DNA of 64,000 nt from an uncultured Anaerococcus sp. (GTDB lineage: Bacteria > Bacillota > Clostridia > Tissierellales > Peptoniphilaceae), in contig URUJ01000004.1 of NCBI GenBank assembly GCA_900551095.1, positions 1 through 64,000 of the forward strand. Reading direction: 5' to 3'. Positions 41,046 to 49,418 of the stretch are shown one piece after another. Positions within the stretch are counted from its first letter, which is position 1, and every line of letters begins with the position of its first letter. The position numbers and the translations under genes were made by a program. The notes under the pieces are model-generated. The model saw only the letters and a list, made by a program, of their open reading frames with translations, did no database searches and was not told the DNA's origin.

Positions 41046-42713
41046 CTATTTAATAATTAAATCTTCATTAAAAATATTTTTTAACTTATCTATATTTTCG
41101 TTAATAATATTTATTTCTTCTTTCTTATCTTCTACAGTACCAGTCTTTAAAGAAAAGTTTACTTCCTTTTTTAGTATTTGAGATAATTTTTCACTTATTT
41201 CATCTAATTTGGTTTCTATAAATATCCTATAAAATTCATCCTCAATAATAAGGGTAAACTCTTTATCTTGATAAACATAATTAAAACCTTCATCTCTGAA
41301 GAGTGTATTTAACATTGTTCCAGATGTTGCAACTACCATATTTTTTATCTCATTTATAGTATTTCCATCTAGTGTAGTTTTTTCTGAAGAGTCTATTGTT
41401 TCTTCATGATCTTTAATTTTTGGTTGTGATTTAACTTCAAAATTTTTATTTTTATTAGAAAGCTCTCCTACTTCATCATTTTTATTAATTTCATTAACAG
41501 AATTTTCACTGGTAGTTATCATATTTGGTGAATAGTTTTTTAACCTATTGTCTATAATTCCATTAATAGTATCAACTATATCTGACTGTCCTAATCTTTC
41601 AAGTTTTTCAACTCTAGATATTAGACTACTCATATCAACGGTGTCGATTAACCTCAACACCAAAACTTCACTTAGAATATCGGTATTGGAAGAATTGTTT
41701 ATTTTTATAAAATAATCATTTAATACATCTAGACTAGTTAAAATTCTCTCAAGACTAAAATTATCTAGTTTCTTTTTGAGAAGTTCTAGCCTTTCTTCAT
41801 TTTCAAAATCCTTATCATAACCACTTACTTTTAAAATCATAAGATCTCTATAATAATTTACTAGTGAGTCAACAATATCTAGATTAGATTTTCCATCATC
41901 TCTAATACTTTTTAGATTATTTAAACTTGCTTTTTGATCTTTAACTAAGATACTAGAAACTAATGTATCAATTTTATCAAAATCAACCGTTCCCAAGATA
42001 AATTCAACATCTTTAAGCAAAAATTCTTCTTTATTAAAAGATAAAACTTGATCTAAAATACTAAGTGCATCTCTCATTGCACCCTTAGCTTTTCTAATGA
42101 TAAGATCAACAGCTTCATTTTCCATTTTAATATTTTGATCTTTTAAAATTATATTTATTTGCTCTTTAATCTTAGATGAGTCAATTTTATTAAATTCAAA
42201 CTTCTGAACTCTAGATAAAATTGTTTTAGGAATTTTGTCTATTTCAGTAGTTGCCAAAATAAAGACGAGATGCTTTGGTGGTTCTTCCATGATTTTTAGT
42301 AAAGCATTAAAAGCTTCCCTAGTAATCATATGGGCCTCATCTATTATGTAGACTTTGTATTTAAGATTTGCCGGTGGATAGATTACATTATCCCTTAAAT
42401 TCCTTATATCATCAATACGTCTATTGCTCGCAGCATCCATCTCAACTACATCTAAACTAGTTTCTTCTTCTATAGCCCTGCAATTTTCACATTCCAGGCA
42501 TGGAGAACCGTCTATTGGATTTAGGCAGTTTATTGCCTTAGCAAAAATCTTTGCTGCTGAAGTCTTACCACATCCTCTTTCTCCAGCAAATAAGTAAGCA
42601 TGAGAAAAGTTATTATTTTTTATTTGGTTTTTTAATACATTAACGACTTTGTCTTGACCGAGGAGCTCTTCAAAGACTTTAGGTCGATATTGTCTATATA
42701 AAGCTTTTGCCAT
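41046..42713 (-). CDS. dnaX: DNA polymerase III subunits gamma/tau
   Basis: The start is ATG 42713 (MAKALYRQYRP), with an AAGGAAGG site. Frames extending to 42908 run through the antisense of the neighbouring tRNA and are rejected. The 555-residue protein has Walker A GERGCGKTSAAK, the four-cysteine zinc module (CLNPIDGSPCLECENC), Walker B IIDEAHMI and the SRV sensor region near LSRVQKFEF. It loads the beta clamp. No obvious programmed frameshift site was identified for a gamma product. Confidence 0.95.
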   Translation of the reverse strand: MAKALYRQYRPKVFEELLGQDKVVNVLKNQIKNNNFSHAYLFAGERGCGKTSAAKIFAKAINCLNPIDGSPCLECENCRAIEEETSLDVVEMDAASNRRIDDIRNLRDNVIYPPANLKYKVYIIDEAHMITREAFNALLKIMEEPPKHLVFILATTEIDKIPKTILSRVQKFEFNKIDSSKIKEQINIILKDQNIKMENEAVDLIIRKAKGAMRDALSILDQVLSFNKEEFLLKDVEFILGTVDFDKIDTLVSSILVKDQKASLNNLKSIRDDGKSNLDIVDSLVNYYRDLMILKVSGYDKDFENEERLELLKKKLDNFSLERILTSLDVLNDYFIKINNSSNTDILSEVLVLRLIDTVDMSSLISRVEKLERLGQSDIVDTINGIIDNRLKNYSPNMITTSENSVNEINKNDEVGELSNKNKNFEVKSQPKIKDHEETIDSSEKTTLDGNTINEIKNMVVATSGTMLNTLFRDEGFNYVYQDKEFTLIIEDEFYRIFIETKLDEISEKLSQILKKEVNFSLKTGTVEDKKEEINIINENIDKLKNIFNEDLIIK

Positions 42714-42773
42714 AGCCTTCCTTTCTACCTTATAATTATACCACATTATAATGGAAATATTTATATTTTTGTT

Positions 42774-42801
42774 TTGCATTGAAAATAATCTACGGTATAG
42801 T
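42774..42801 (+). promoter_or_regulatory. Predicted promoter for tRNA-Ser and SRP RNA
   Basis: TTGCAT (42774-42779), a 16-base spacer and TATAGT (42796-42801) lie 15 bases upstream of the tRNA. The SRP RNA, with no promoter seen of its own, follows one base after the encoded CCA. Confidence 0.6.
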
Positions 42802-42816
42802 ATGTTATTGTAGTAT

Positions 42817-42907
42817 GGAGAGCTGTCCGAGCGGTTTAAGGAGCACGATTGGAAATCGTGTATACAGACTTTTTGTATCATGGGTTCAAATCCCATGCTC
42901 TCCGCCA
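42817..42907 (+). tRNA. tRNA-Ser (GGA anticodon)
   Basis: The acceptor stem is GGAGAGC/GCTCTCC, the anticodon stem is CACGA/TCGTG around the loop TTGGAAA, and the anticodon is GGA at 42851-42853 (reads UCC and UCU). A long class II variable arm (TATACAGACTTTTTGTATC) marks it as serine. The T arm has GGGTTCAAATCCC, with discriminator G and CCA encoded at 42905-42907. The opposite strand is an open frame, which misleadingly extends dnaX. Confidence 0.97.
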
Positions 42908-42908
42908 T

Positions 42909-43171
42909 GCACTAGACAGGGAACTAGCGGTGCCTTGTAACCTGCAATCCGCTATAGCAGGGTTTAAGTCCCAATGGAGGGCTTTTGGCAAAATAAAAGA
43001 TTAGGATAACTAGTGTTGATTGATAGATCTTACGCAACATAAGACTGTGAACCATGTCAGGAGGGGAACCTAGCAGCATTAAGCAGACACTTGTGTGTGC
43101 CGTAAGGCAACCTATCATGAGCTAAGTATTCTAGACCCTATATTATGCTGATTGTTCGATATTGGGTGTGC
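42909..43171 (+). ncRNA. ffs: Signal recognition particle RNA, large (scRNA) type
   Basis: The domain IV core GTCAGGAGGGGAACCTAGCAGCATTAAGCAGA, including the GGAA tetraloop and symmetric loop, is diagnostic. An Alu-like 5' domain (GGTGCCTTGTAACC, GCAATCCGCTATAGCAGG) makes it the long Bacillus/Clostridium scRNA type. Pairings GCAC (42909-42912) with GTGC (43168-43171), and CCCAAT with ATTGGG, close the long helix 1/5. The RNA assembles with Ffh for co-translational targeting of membrane proteins. Confidence 0.95.
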
Positions 43172-43182
43172 TTACATATTTG

Positions 43183-43210
43183 ACTCCAAGTTAAGCTTGG
43201 AGTTTTTTTA
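43183..43210 (+). terminator. Terminator of the SRP RNA transcript
   Basis: ACTCCAAG at 43183-43190 and CTTGGAGT at 43196-43203 pair across a five-base loop, followed by seven Ts. It ends the tRNA-Ser and SRP RNA transcript before the CBS gene. Confidence 0.93.
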
Positions 43211-43268
43211 TACTCAAATTATTTTTTATGTTATAATAAATGTAGATAAAAAAAGAGAGGTGCCAAAA

Positions 43269-43748
43269 TTGATTGGGGAAAAATTTACCAAACTTTTTAA
43301 TAGACCAACAAAAAATCTTATGATACCAGCAAGCCAAGTGGCTGTTGTTAACGAAAATGATTCTTTACTTCATGCTATACTTGTATTATCTTCTTCTGGA
43401 TATCAAATAATTCCTGTTATTGATGAAAACAACTGTATAAGAGGACTTATTTCCATACCCCAGATAGTAAAAAGTTTTGATAATTTATCGCTATTTAATG
43501 AGGATAAGCTAGCAGAAATCAAAGTTAAAGAGGCTATGAACCAAGTTGTTCCAATATTATTTGATAACTATGAACTAGAAGATGTGATTTCTCTTCTAAT
43601 TGATAACAACTTTGTTTGTGTAACTTTGAAAAACGGGTATTTTTTGGGAATAATTCCTAGAAAAGTTGTACTCGAACGATTCACCCAAGTTGCTCATAAT
43701 TTAGAAAAAGAATATAAACTAATTGAAAAAGGGACTAGTGCAGAATGA
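43269..43748 (+). CDS. cbpB: CBS-domain protein, DarB/CbpB (YkuL) family, c-di-AMP receptor
   Basis: The start is TTG at 43269, with GAGGTG six bases upstream. The frame can be read back to 43152, but that part overlaps the SRP RNA and is rejected. The 159-residue protein has two CBS motifs: NLMIPASQVAVVNENDSLLHAILVLSSSGYQIIPVIDE and VKEAMNQVVPILFDNYELEDVISLLIDNNFVCV. Sequence and length match B. subtilis DarB (YkuL), which binds c-di-AMP and links it to (p)ppGpp synthesis and pyruvate carboxylase. Its partner cannot be seen here. It is convergent with glgB across a structured RNA. Confidence 0.88.
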   Translation: MIGEKFTKLFNRPTKNLMIPASQVAVVNENDSLLHAILVLSSSGYQIIPVIDENNCIRGLISIPQIVKSFDNLSLFNEDKLAEIKVKEAMNQVVPILFDNYELEDVISLLIDNNFVCVTLKNGYFLGIIPRKVVLERFTQVAHNLEKEYKLIEKGTSAE

Positions 43749-43752
43749 ATAA

Positions 43753-43873
43753 ATCGCCCCAATATCATCATAGGTTCTAAAGAAGCCGATAAGCTTTAAC
43801 TCGTGAAGTTTCATCTCATGAGCCTTCTAGCTTTATATGAAACTTTGAGAGTACCCTACGATGATGGGGCGAT
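43753..43873. ncRNA. Unassigned structured RNA element, about 121 nt
   Basis: ATCGCCCC (43753-43760) with GGGGCGAT (43866-43873), ATCATC with GATGAT, and TAGG with CCTA form a long closing stem. Inside, ACTC..AAGTTTCAT (43799-43814) pairs with ATGAAACTT..GAGT (43837-43852). An apical-loop CTTCT (43824-43828) could pair with AGAAG (43781-43785) as a pseudoknot. It lies between the converging ends of cbpB and glgB and has no T-run, so it is not a simple terminator. No known family was recognised. Its strand is uncertain. Confidence 0.6.
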
Positions 43874-43918
43874 AGTTATCCTCAATTTACAACAGTCTTT
43901 TTTTGCTAATTACATATT

Positions 43919-45577
43919 TTAATTTTTTACCTTAAATATGGATGATGCAAAAGGTTCTATTGATATTTCTTCACCTTTCCTTATTTTTCCGTTAATATTT
44001 CCATTTCCTTCGTATTTTAAATCATTGGTATTTATCAACTCATCTAAATCATACGGACTAGGAATTTCATATCCTATATCAGTAAAATTAACGATTATTA
44101 AATAACTTTCGTTTTTAAATCTTCTTTCGTAAGCGTAGATACTGTATCCATCTACATCAAAAATTTTAACTTCAGACTCATCATCATTTAAAGCCTTCTT
44201 AGATAAAAAAATATCTGATAAATCTTTGTAATAATCATTAAAAGATTTATTTATAATATCATCAACTATGAAGTTGTTATAAATAGAAAATGTCCTCATA
44301 TCTGCTAACTCATCACCCATAAAAATTAATTTTGAAGATTTTAGGGTCATTAAAAATGTAAATAAAGTTTTAAGTTGATCAATTTTTTTATCTTCTGAGT
44401 ACATCTTCATTGCAAGATTTGCTTCATTTAAAAAACTATCAACGTAGGAAAATCCAAACACCTTTGATGAATTTCCATTCTTAATTAAATTTCTAATATA
44501 AGATTGATAAGTAGTTCTATCCATAGGTACATTCTGGAAAACTTCAACTATTTTTCTAAATTCTTTGTCATATATATAGTCAAAATCTAAGTTTAAGTCT
44601 TCATACACCCCATTAAAACCGGCAAGTGAATAAGATTTATTCTCTTTTGCCAAGTAATTTAATTCTTTTATCAGTTTGACCCATGATTCGTTAATTCCTC
44701 TATTTTTATCTCCCTGCCAATAAATCATATTTTCTACTGATGAGAAAAATATACCATCAATTCTCAGTTCTTTTGTATAATAATTTACTAGTGACAGTAA
44801 GTAAGATTTTACTAAATTTTTATCTGGATCAAAATTTATAGAACCGTAATAATTGTATTTTATATTATCATAATCATAATTATAAAGGTTTGTACCGTCA
44901 AATCTATCCAAATATAATGGATCTGGATCAAACTCACAAAAATCAACTTCAACAATTATTCCGATTTTTTCTTTATGAAGGAGGTCTATAAAGTATTTAA
45001 AATCATCAAGTTTACCATATCTTTCCGAAAAAGCAAATAAGCCAAGAGATGCATACCCCATCTGTTTATAGTTTTTATATTCTGAAATCGGCATAAATTG
45101 AACATGGGTAAAATTATTATCTTTTAGATGATTTACGAGTTTTTCATACACTTTCCTCTTATCATCCTTATCTCTAAACAAAGATCCTAAGTGAACTTGA
45201 TAGATATTTTTAGGCTTAGTAGTAATTTTTCTATATTTATATTTATAAGAAGAATTTTCTATCATTGATACCTCTTCGTCAAGAGATATTTTCTTTGAAT
45301 ATGGATCTATTTTTTTTAATAAGTTTCCTTCTCTATCCTCTATAAAATACTGATAGCAATCTCCTTCTTTTGCATTATCTATTGTTACTGAAAAAACTCC
45401 TGTCGAGTATTTCCTAAGTCCTACTTTCTGCCAATCATTAAAATCTCCTGCCAAATAAACATTTTTCGCTTCTGGAGCGAGAATTCTAAAAATATAATCA
45501 TTAGATTTTCTTTTATGTGATCCAAAAAATTCATATCCTTCAGAAGATTTACCATTCAAATATTCTCTTGTATTCAT
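43919..45577 (-). CDS. glgB: Glycogen branching enzyme homologue without catalytic residues (pseudoenzyme)
   Basis: The 552-residue protein keeps the GlgB layout: CBM48-like YIFRILAPEAKNVYLAGDFNDW (29-50), IYQVHLGS (125-132), FTHVQFMPISEY (156-167), a GYASLGLFAFSERYGKLDDF segment and FIDLLHKEKIGIIVEVD. The GH13 signatures are destroyed. HIDGLRVDAV is RIDGIFFSSV, so the nucleophile Asp is Ser 279. The acid/base AEES is LAGFN, Gly 320. SHDE is SYVD (377-380), and VPGHF is DFCEF. No transglycosylation can be expected. The frame is complete, with GAGAGG before the ATG. It lies 5 kb from the glycogen operon and beside a GH73 gene. Confidence 0.9.
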   Translation of the reverse strand: MNTREYLNGKSSEGYEFFGSHKRKSNDYIFRILAPEAKNVYLAGDFNDWQKVGLRKYSTGVFSVTIDNAKEGDCYQYFIEDREGNLLKKIDPYSKKISLDEEVSMIENSSYKYKYRKITTKPKNIYQVHLGSLFRDKDDKRKVYEKLVNHLKDNNFTHVQFMPISEYKNYKQMGYASLGLFAFSERYGKLDDFKYFIDLLHKEKIGIIVEVDFCEFDPDPLYLDRFDGTNLYNYDYDNIKYNYYGSINFDPDKNLVKSYLLSLVNYYTKELRIDGIFFSSVENMIYWQGDKNRGINESWVKLIKELNYLAKENKSYSLAGFNGVYEDLNLDFDYIYDKEFRKIVEVFQNVPMDRTTYQSYIRNLIKNGNSSKVFGFSYVDSFLNEANLAMKMYSEDKKIDQLKTLFTFLMTLKSSKLIFMGDELADMRTFSIYNNFIVDDIINKSFNDYYKDLSDIFLSKKALNDDESEVKIFDVDGYSIYAYERRFKNESYLIIVNFTDIGYEIPSPYDLDELINTNDLKYEGNGNINGKIRKGEEISIEPFASSIFKVKN

Positions 45578-45591
45578 CTATAATCCTCTCT

Positions 45592-46308
45592 TTATTTGTT
45601 TTCATAATCTTCATAACCTCTAATCATTGATCTAGTAACTTCAATCATCATCCAATCAACTTTTTTTGACCAATCAGGGTCAGTAGCATAAAGTTTTCCT
45701 ATACCGTCAGTAGATACACCGTTATAATACTTTCCATCTTTATTTAAATATTCATTTTTCAAATGTTTTGCAACTGTAAAAATAGAAGCTCTTTCATCTT
45801 TAAAATCTGTTGCTAAATTATAAGGATCATGATCTACTGCATTAAATCCAAATAAGTTTTTCTTATTTTTATATAGCTCACTTGTGCCATTGCCTGTCTC
45901 GTGCTTAGCCATAGCCATAAGTAAAATCGGATTTACTCCTACTTCCTCACTAGCATCTTTAAAGTCTTTTTCTAAACCAAAAAGATTTGTGTCAGAAAGT
46001 CCCCAGCCTAATTCTTCCTTTGAAAATTGAGTAGGGTTTAGTGGATAAAAATTACTTTTATCTGAAATCTTTGTTGAACCTTTTTCTGTAAATTCTTCTA
46101 AATCTTTTTTTAATTTCTCAAATCTTACATCCCTCATATCTTTTAAATTCATTGTCTCATCAGAAATCTGCTTAAGTCCGAGAAATAGAGTTTCCTTTCT
46201 ATTCACCTTGACCTCACTTGCTAATGATTCCTTTTTTAAGATAAAAAAAGATAAAAATAAAAGCATCAAGAATATAAATTTATTAATAAAACTTTTTTTA
46301 TATACCAT
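45592..46308 (-). CDS. Secreted glucosaminidase (GH73) cell-wall hydrolase
   Basis: The 238-residue protein has a Sec signal peptide (NKFIFLMLLFLSFFILKKESLASE) with cleavage near ASE. The GH73-type lysozyme-like domain includes GVNPILLMAMAKHETGNGTSELYKNKKNLFGF (catalytic Glu in KHETG), then FTVAKHLKNEYLNKDGKYYNG and LYATDPDWSKKVD. It cleaves the N-acetylglucosaminyl-N-acetylmuramyl glycan bond outside the cell. No wall-binding repeats are seen. AAGGGAG precedes the ATG. Confidence 0.9.
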   Translation of the reverse strand: MVYKKSFINKFIFLMLLFLSFFILKKESLASEVKVNRKETLFLGLKQISDETMNLKDMRDVRFEKLKKDLEEFTEKGSTKISDKSNFYPLNPTQFSKEELGWGLSDTNLFGLEKDFKDASEEVGVNPILLMAMAKHETGNGTSELYKNKKNLFGFNAVDHDPYNLATDFKDERASIFTVAKHLKNEYLNKDGKYYNGVSTDGIGKLYATDPDWSKKVDWMMIEVTRSMIRGYEDYENK

Positions 46309-46365
46309 AATTCTCCCTTATATATAAAATATATTAATAAAATTATATGCTTAATGCTGTATTTA

Positions 46366-46944
46366 TCAAGCTTTCATTTTTCTTGAACCCGGTTTTATAG
46401 CAGGAATATCTTTTAAATCCTCTGGTAAATCATCAGGATCCCATGCATTTACCTCAATTTTTGTTGCAGAAATCAAAGGTAGGCCGTTTATTTCATCTTT
46501 ATGTGACCTATTTACAATTGAAGTTAAGGCAACTACTTCTCCCCCGTGCTCTCTTATAACATCAACTGTTTCAAAAGATGATTTTCCTGTAGTAATAACG
46601 TCCTCAACTATAATTACCTTTTGTCCCTCTTTTATCTCAAAGCCACGTCTAAGGGTCATTTCGTTGTTTTCTCTTTCTGTAAAGATTGCGTCAACACCTA
46701 GCGCTCTAGCGACTTCATAGGCAACTATGATTCCACCCATAGCAGGCCCTACGCAAAGGTCAACTTCTATCCCAGCTTTTTTAATTTTATCTGCAATTAT
46801 TTTCGCAACTTCTTCGCAATATCTAGGATTTTGAATGAGTTTTGCGCATTGCACGTACTTATCAGAGTGTTTTCCACTTGAAAGGATAAAATGTCCTTCT
46901 AGTAAAGCGTGAGATTTTTTTAATAATTCTATTGTTTTTTCCAT
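46366..46944 (-). CDS. pyrE: Orotate phosphoribosyltransferase
   Basis: The 192-residue protein has GHFILSSGKHSDKYVQCAKL and the PRPP-binding loop VIIVEDVITTGKSSFETVDVI near residue 117, as well as AMGGIIVAYEVARALGVDAIFTERE. It adds ribose-phosphate from PRPP to orotate, giving OMP. It is the last gene of the pyr operon (order pyrB-I-C-F-K-D-E), with an AGGAG site eight bases after pyrD. Confidence 0.96.
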   Translation of the reverse strand: MEKTIELLKKSHALLEGHFILSSGKHSDKYVQCAKLIQNPRYCEEVAKIIADKIKKAGIEVDLCVGPAMGGIIVAYEVARALGVDAIFTERENNEMTLRRGFEIKEGQKVIIVEDVITTGKSSFETVDVIREHGGEVVALTSIVNRSHKDEINGLPLISATKIEVNAWDPDDLPEDLKDIPAIKPGSRKMKA

Positions 46945-46952
46945 TTTTTCTC

Positions 46953-47852
46953 CTATAAAATTCCAACTATATCATTAATATCGCTAATATTGTTATTAGC
47001 ACAATATCTTTCTAGATTATCAATTATTTCAATCATTGTGTCAAGTTTTGAGAAATTTGCAGTACCAACTTGAATTGCAGATGCACCTACCATCATAAAT
47101 TCAAGACAATCTTCAACATTCATTATCCCACCCATGGCTATAACTGGTATATCAACAGTCTGAGCTACTTCATAGGTCATCCTCAAAGCTATTGGTTTAA
47201 TGGCTGGACCTGATAGTCCTGCAGTTTTATTGTCAAATATAAATTTCTTCTTATTGATATCTACCGCCATAGCGTTAAATGTATTTACAAGTGAAATAGC
47301 ATCTGCCCCACAATCTTGAGCTATTTTTGCAAATTCACCAATATGAGTTACATTTGGAGATAATTTTACAATTAGTGGAAGATTTGTCTCTTTTCTAACA
47401 AGACTAATAACTTCTTTTGCTTTTTTAGGATCTGTTCCAAAGGCCATCCCACCTTCTTTAAGGTTTGGGCAAGATATGTTAAGCTCAATCATATCAATAT
47501 CAGCCTTGTTGAGTTTTACTGCACCTAGTCTATAATCATCATAAGAGTGGCCGCCAAGATTTGCTATTACTACTGTGTCGTATTTTCTCATGAAAACTAA
47601 TTCATTTTCAATAAAGTGGTCAACCCCTGGGTTTTGAAGACCGATTGAATTCATAATACCTGCCGGTGTTTCATAAATTCTTATACCAGGATTGCCTGGA
47701 TTCTTTTTTAAAGTTAATCCTTTTGAAGAAATACCGCCTAGTTTATTTAAATCTATGTAATCTTTAAACTCTTCACCAAAACCAAAAGTACCACTAGCTG
47801 CAATAACAGGATTTTTAAATTCCACACCAGCTATATTTATCTTTAAGCTCAT
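46953..47852 (-). CDS. pyrD: Dihydroorotate dehydrogenase, class IB catalytic subunit
   Basis: The 299-residue protein shows NPVIAASGTFGFGEEF, NSIGLQNPGVDHFI, the NISCPNLKEGGMAFG motif with the catalytic Cys, and GGIMNVEDCLEFMMVGASAIQVGTAN. The class IB enzyme is FMN-dependent and works with PyrK and NAD. Its gene is adjacent to pyrK, whose stop overlaps its ATG (ATGA). This PyrDB/PyrK pair is common in anaerobic and facultative Firmicutes. Confidence 0.96.
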   Translation of the reverse strand: MSLKINIAGVEFKNPVIAASGTFGFGEEFKDYIDLNKLGGISSKGLTLKKNPGNPGIRIYETPAGIMNSIGLQNPGVDHFIENELVFMRKYDTVVIANLGGHSYDDYRLGAVKLNKADIDMIELNISCPNLKEGGMAFGTDPKKAKEVISLVRKETNLPLIVKLSPNVTHIGEFAKIAQDCGADAISLVNTFNAMAVDINKKKFIFDNKTAGLSGPAIKPIALRMTYEVAQTVDIPVIAMGGIMNVEDCLEFMMVGASAIQVGTANFSKLDTMIEIIDNLERYCANNNISDINDIVGIL

Positions 47853-48568
47853 GAAAATATCCTTTCTGCATCAAAAACTGGACCATCTTTACAAACTCTA
47901 ATATAATCACCATTTTTATCTTCAACTGTACACCCCAGACAAGCACCAATTCCACACCCCATATGGGCTTCCATAGATACTTGAATTTTAGCTCTAGTAT
48001 TTTTCTCACAAAGAGCTTTAAGCATTGGGTTTGGACCACAAGCGTAAATCAAATCATAATCGTCAGGGTTTAATTTATCAAGGATAAACTTGCCTTCTTT
48101 TCTTTCTGAGCTTGTAATAATTTTTCCTACATAAGGCTTAAAATCATCAATAAAATAAGGTTCGTCAGCAAAGCCTGCATAAAAATCAGCCTTTATATCT
48201 AAATTTTTCGCAAGCTCTAAAAGTGGTGCAATGCCAATACCACCTGCAACAATCGCGATTTTTTTATCGTTAGTTTTGACAAAGCCATTTCCAAGAGGTC
48301 CAAAAATTGAAACTCCTTCATTCTTTTTAAGATCAGCAATTAATCTTGTTCCTTTTCCTACGACTTGTACTAAAAATATTAGTTCATCTTCCCTTTGATC
48401 GCATACACCAAATGGCCTAGCAAGGATAGGATCATTTCTAAAAGAGTCTGCCCTTAACATAAAAAACTGACCTGGCTTAGCATTTAAATTAATGCCTAAA
48501 CTAATTTTTAAGATTCCAGGTGCAATTTCAACATTATTTAATACTTTACAATGTCTATAACTTTGCAT
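47849..48568 (-). CDS. pyrK: Dihydroorotate dehydrogenase electron-transfer subunit
   Basis: The 239-residue protein has an FAD domain with NDPILARPFGVCDQ, the NAD-binding GGIGIAPLLELAK and the 2Fe-2S cluster cysteines in EAHMGCGIGACLGCTVEDKNG, with a last Cys in IRVCKDGP. It passes electrons from PyrD to NAD. The start overlaps the pyrF end by about 14 bases. Confidence 0.95.
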   Translation of the reverse strand: MQSYRHCKVLNNVEIAPGILKISLGINLNAKPGQFFMLRADSFRNDPILARPFGVCDQREDELIFLVQVVGKGTRLIADLKKNEGVSIFGPLGNGFVKTNDKKIAIVAGGIGIAPLLELAKNLDIKADFYAGFADEPYFIDDFKPYVGKIITSSERKEGKFILDKLNPDDYDLIYACGPNPMLKALCEKNTRAKIQVSMEAHMGCGIGACLGCTVEDKNGDYIRVCKDGPVFDAERIFS

Positions 48569-49418
48569 TTTTGGCTATTTCCTTATAAGTTTCTAAAGTT
48601 TTCTCTCTAGCGTATTTGCCAACATAATTCTCCCCATCTTCAAAATTCATCCAATTTTTTAAGATAGCTCTAGATGAATTTACAACTCCTGCATTTAAGT
48701 TGACCATTAATTTATAAACATTTAAACTATCAGCCGCTTGAGCACCAAAGCCAGGGATTAAGAAAAACATCTTATTATATCTTTGTCTTATTTTTTCTAC
48801 TTCCTGGCTGTGAGTTGCCCCTACAACTAGCCCTACTGGACCATATCCAGATTCTCCAATGTAGTTTTTATTTATTTCCTTAAGCTTATCACCAATTGTA
48901 TAAAAAAGCTCTTCTCCATTTGTATCTAAAACCTCAAAGTCATTCGCTCCTAGATTTGAAGTTCTTAAAAGAACGAAAATCCCTTTTTTCCCAGATTCTA
49001 AATAAGGAAGATATGGGGAAATAGAATCCATACCCATATAAGGATTTAATGTTATAAAATCCACCTCAAAATCACCTTCAAAATGAGCCTTGGCATACAT
49101 AGATGCTGATGCAGCTATATCAGACCTTTTGACATCTCCTATAGATAATAAATCTAGACTTCTAAGATAATCAAGGGTGTTTTTATAGGCAAGCATACCC
49201 TCTAGACCATATGACTCATAGTAAGCTATTTGCAGCTTATATATAGCACAAACATCCTTTGTGGCATCAATTATTTCCTTATTGTAGGCAAATAGTGCAT
49301 CATGAATTTCCTTACCTTCCTTCATAGAATCAGGAATATAATCCATAGATGTATCAAGACCTACACAAACAAATCCTAGTTTTTCGACCCTTTCATATAA
49401 TTTATCTATTATTTTCAT
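48555..49418 (-). CDS. pyrF: Orotidine 5'-phosphate decarboxylase (type 2)
   Basis: The 287-residue protein matches the long PyrF subfamily. It has FVCVGLDTSMDYIPD at the start, YKLQIAYYESYG, the catalytic SIGDVKRSDIAASASMYA (the KxxD motif) near residue 98, and GLVVGATHSQEV later. It decarboxylates OMP to UMP. The gene overlaps the pyrC stop by 17 bases and the pyrK start. Confidence 0.94.
   Translation of the reverse strand: MKIIDKLYERVEKLGFVCVGLDTSMDYIPDSMKEGKEIHDALFAYNKEIIDATKDVCAIYKLQIAYYESYGLEGMLAYKNTLDYLRSLDLLSIGDVKRSDIAASASMYAKAHFEGDFEVDFITLNPYMGMDSISPYLPYLESGKKGIFVLLRTSNLGANDFEVLDTNGEELFYTIGDKLKEINKNYIGESGYGPVGLVVGATHSQEVEKIRQRYNKMFFLIPGFGAQAADSLNVYKLMVNLNAGVVNSSRAILKNWMNFEDGENYVGKYAREKTLETYKEIAKNAKL

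Noticed and set aside
41046..42713. Programmed frameshift for a DnaX gamma product
   Set aside because: No A-rich slippery site with a stem-loop could be identified by eye.
42714..42908. N-terminal extension of dnaX
   Set aside because: It runs through the antisense of tRNA-Ser and has no ribosome site. The family start MAKALYRQYRP is at 42713.
42924..43118. Minus-strand open frame
   Set aside because: It is antisense to the SRP RNA, which explains the region.
43152..43268. Upstream extension of the DarB/CbpB frame
   Set aside because: It overlaps the SRP RNA end and its terminator. TTG 43269 has a good GAGGTG site and fits family length.
43753..43873. Considered as a known riboswitch, tRNA-like element, ribozyme or plain terminator
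   Set aside because: No signature of the families I know was seen, and there is no T-run. It is kept only as an unassigned structured RNA.
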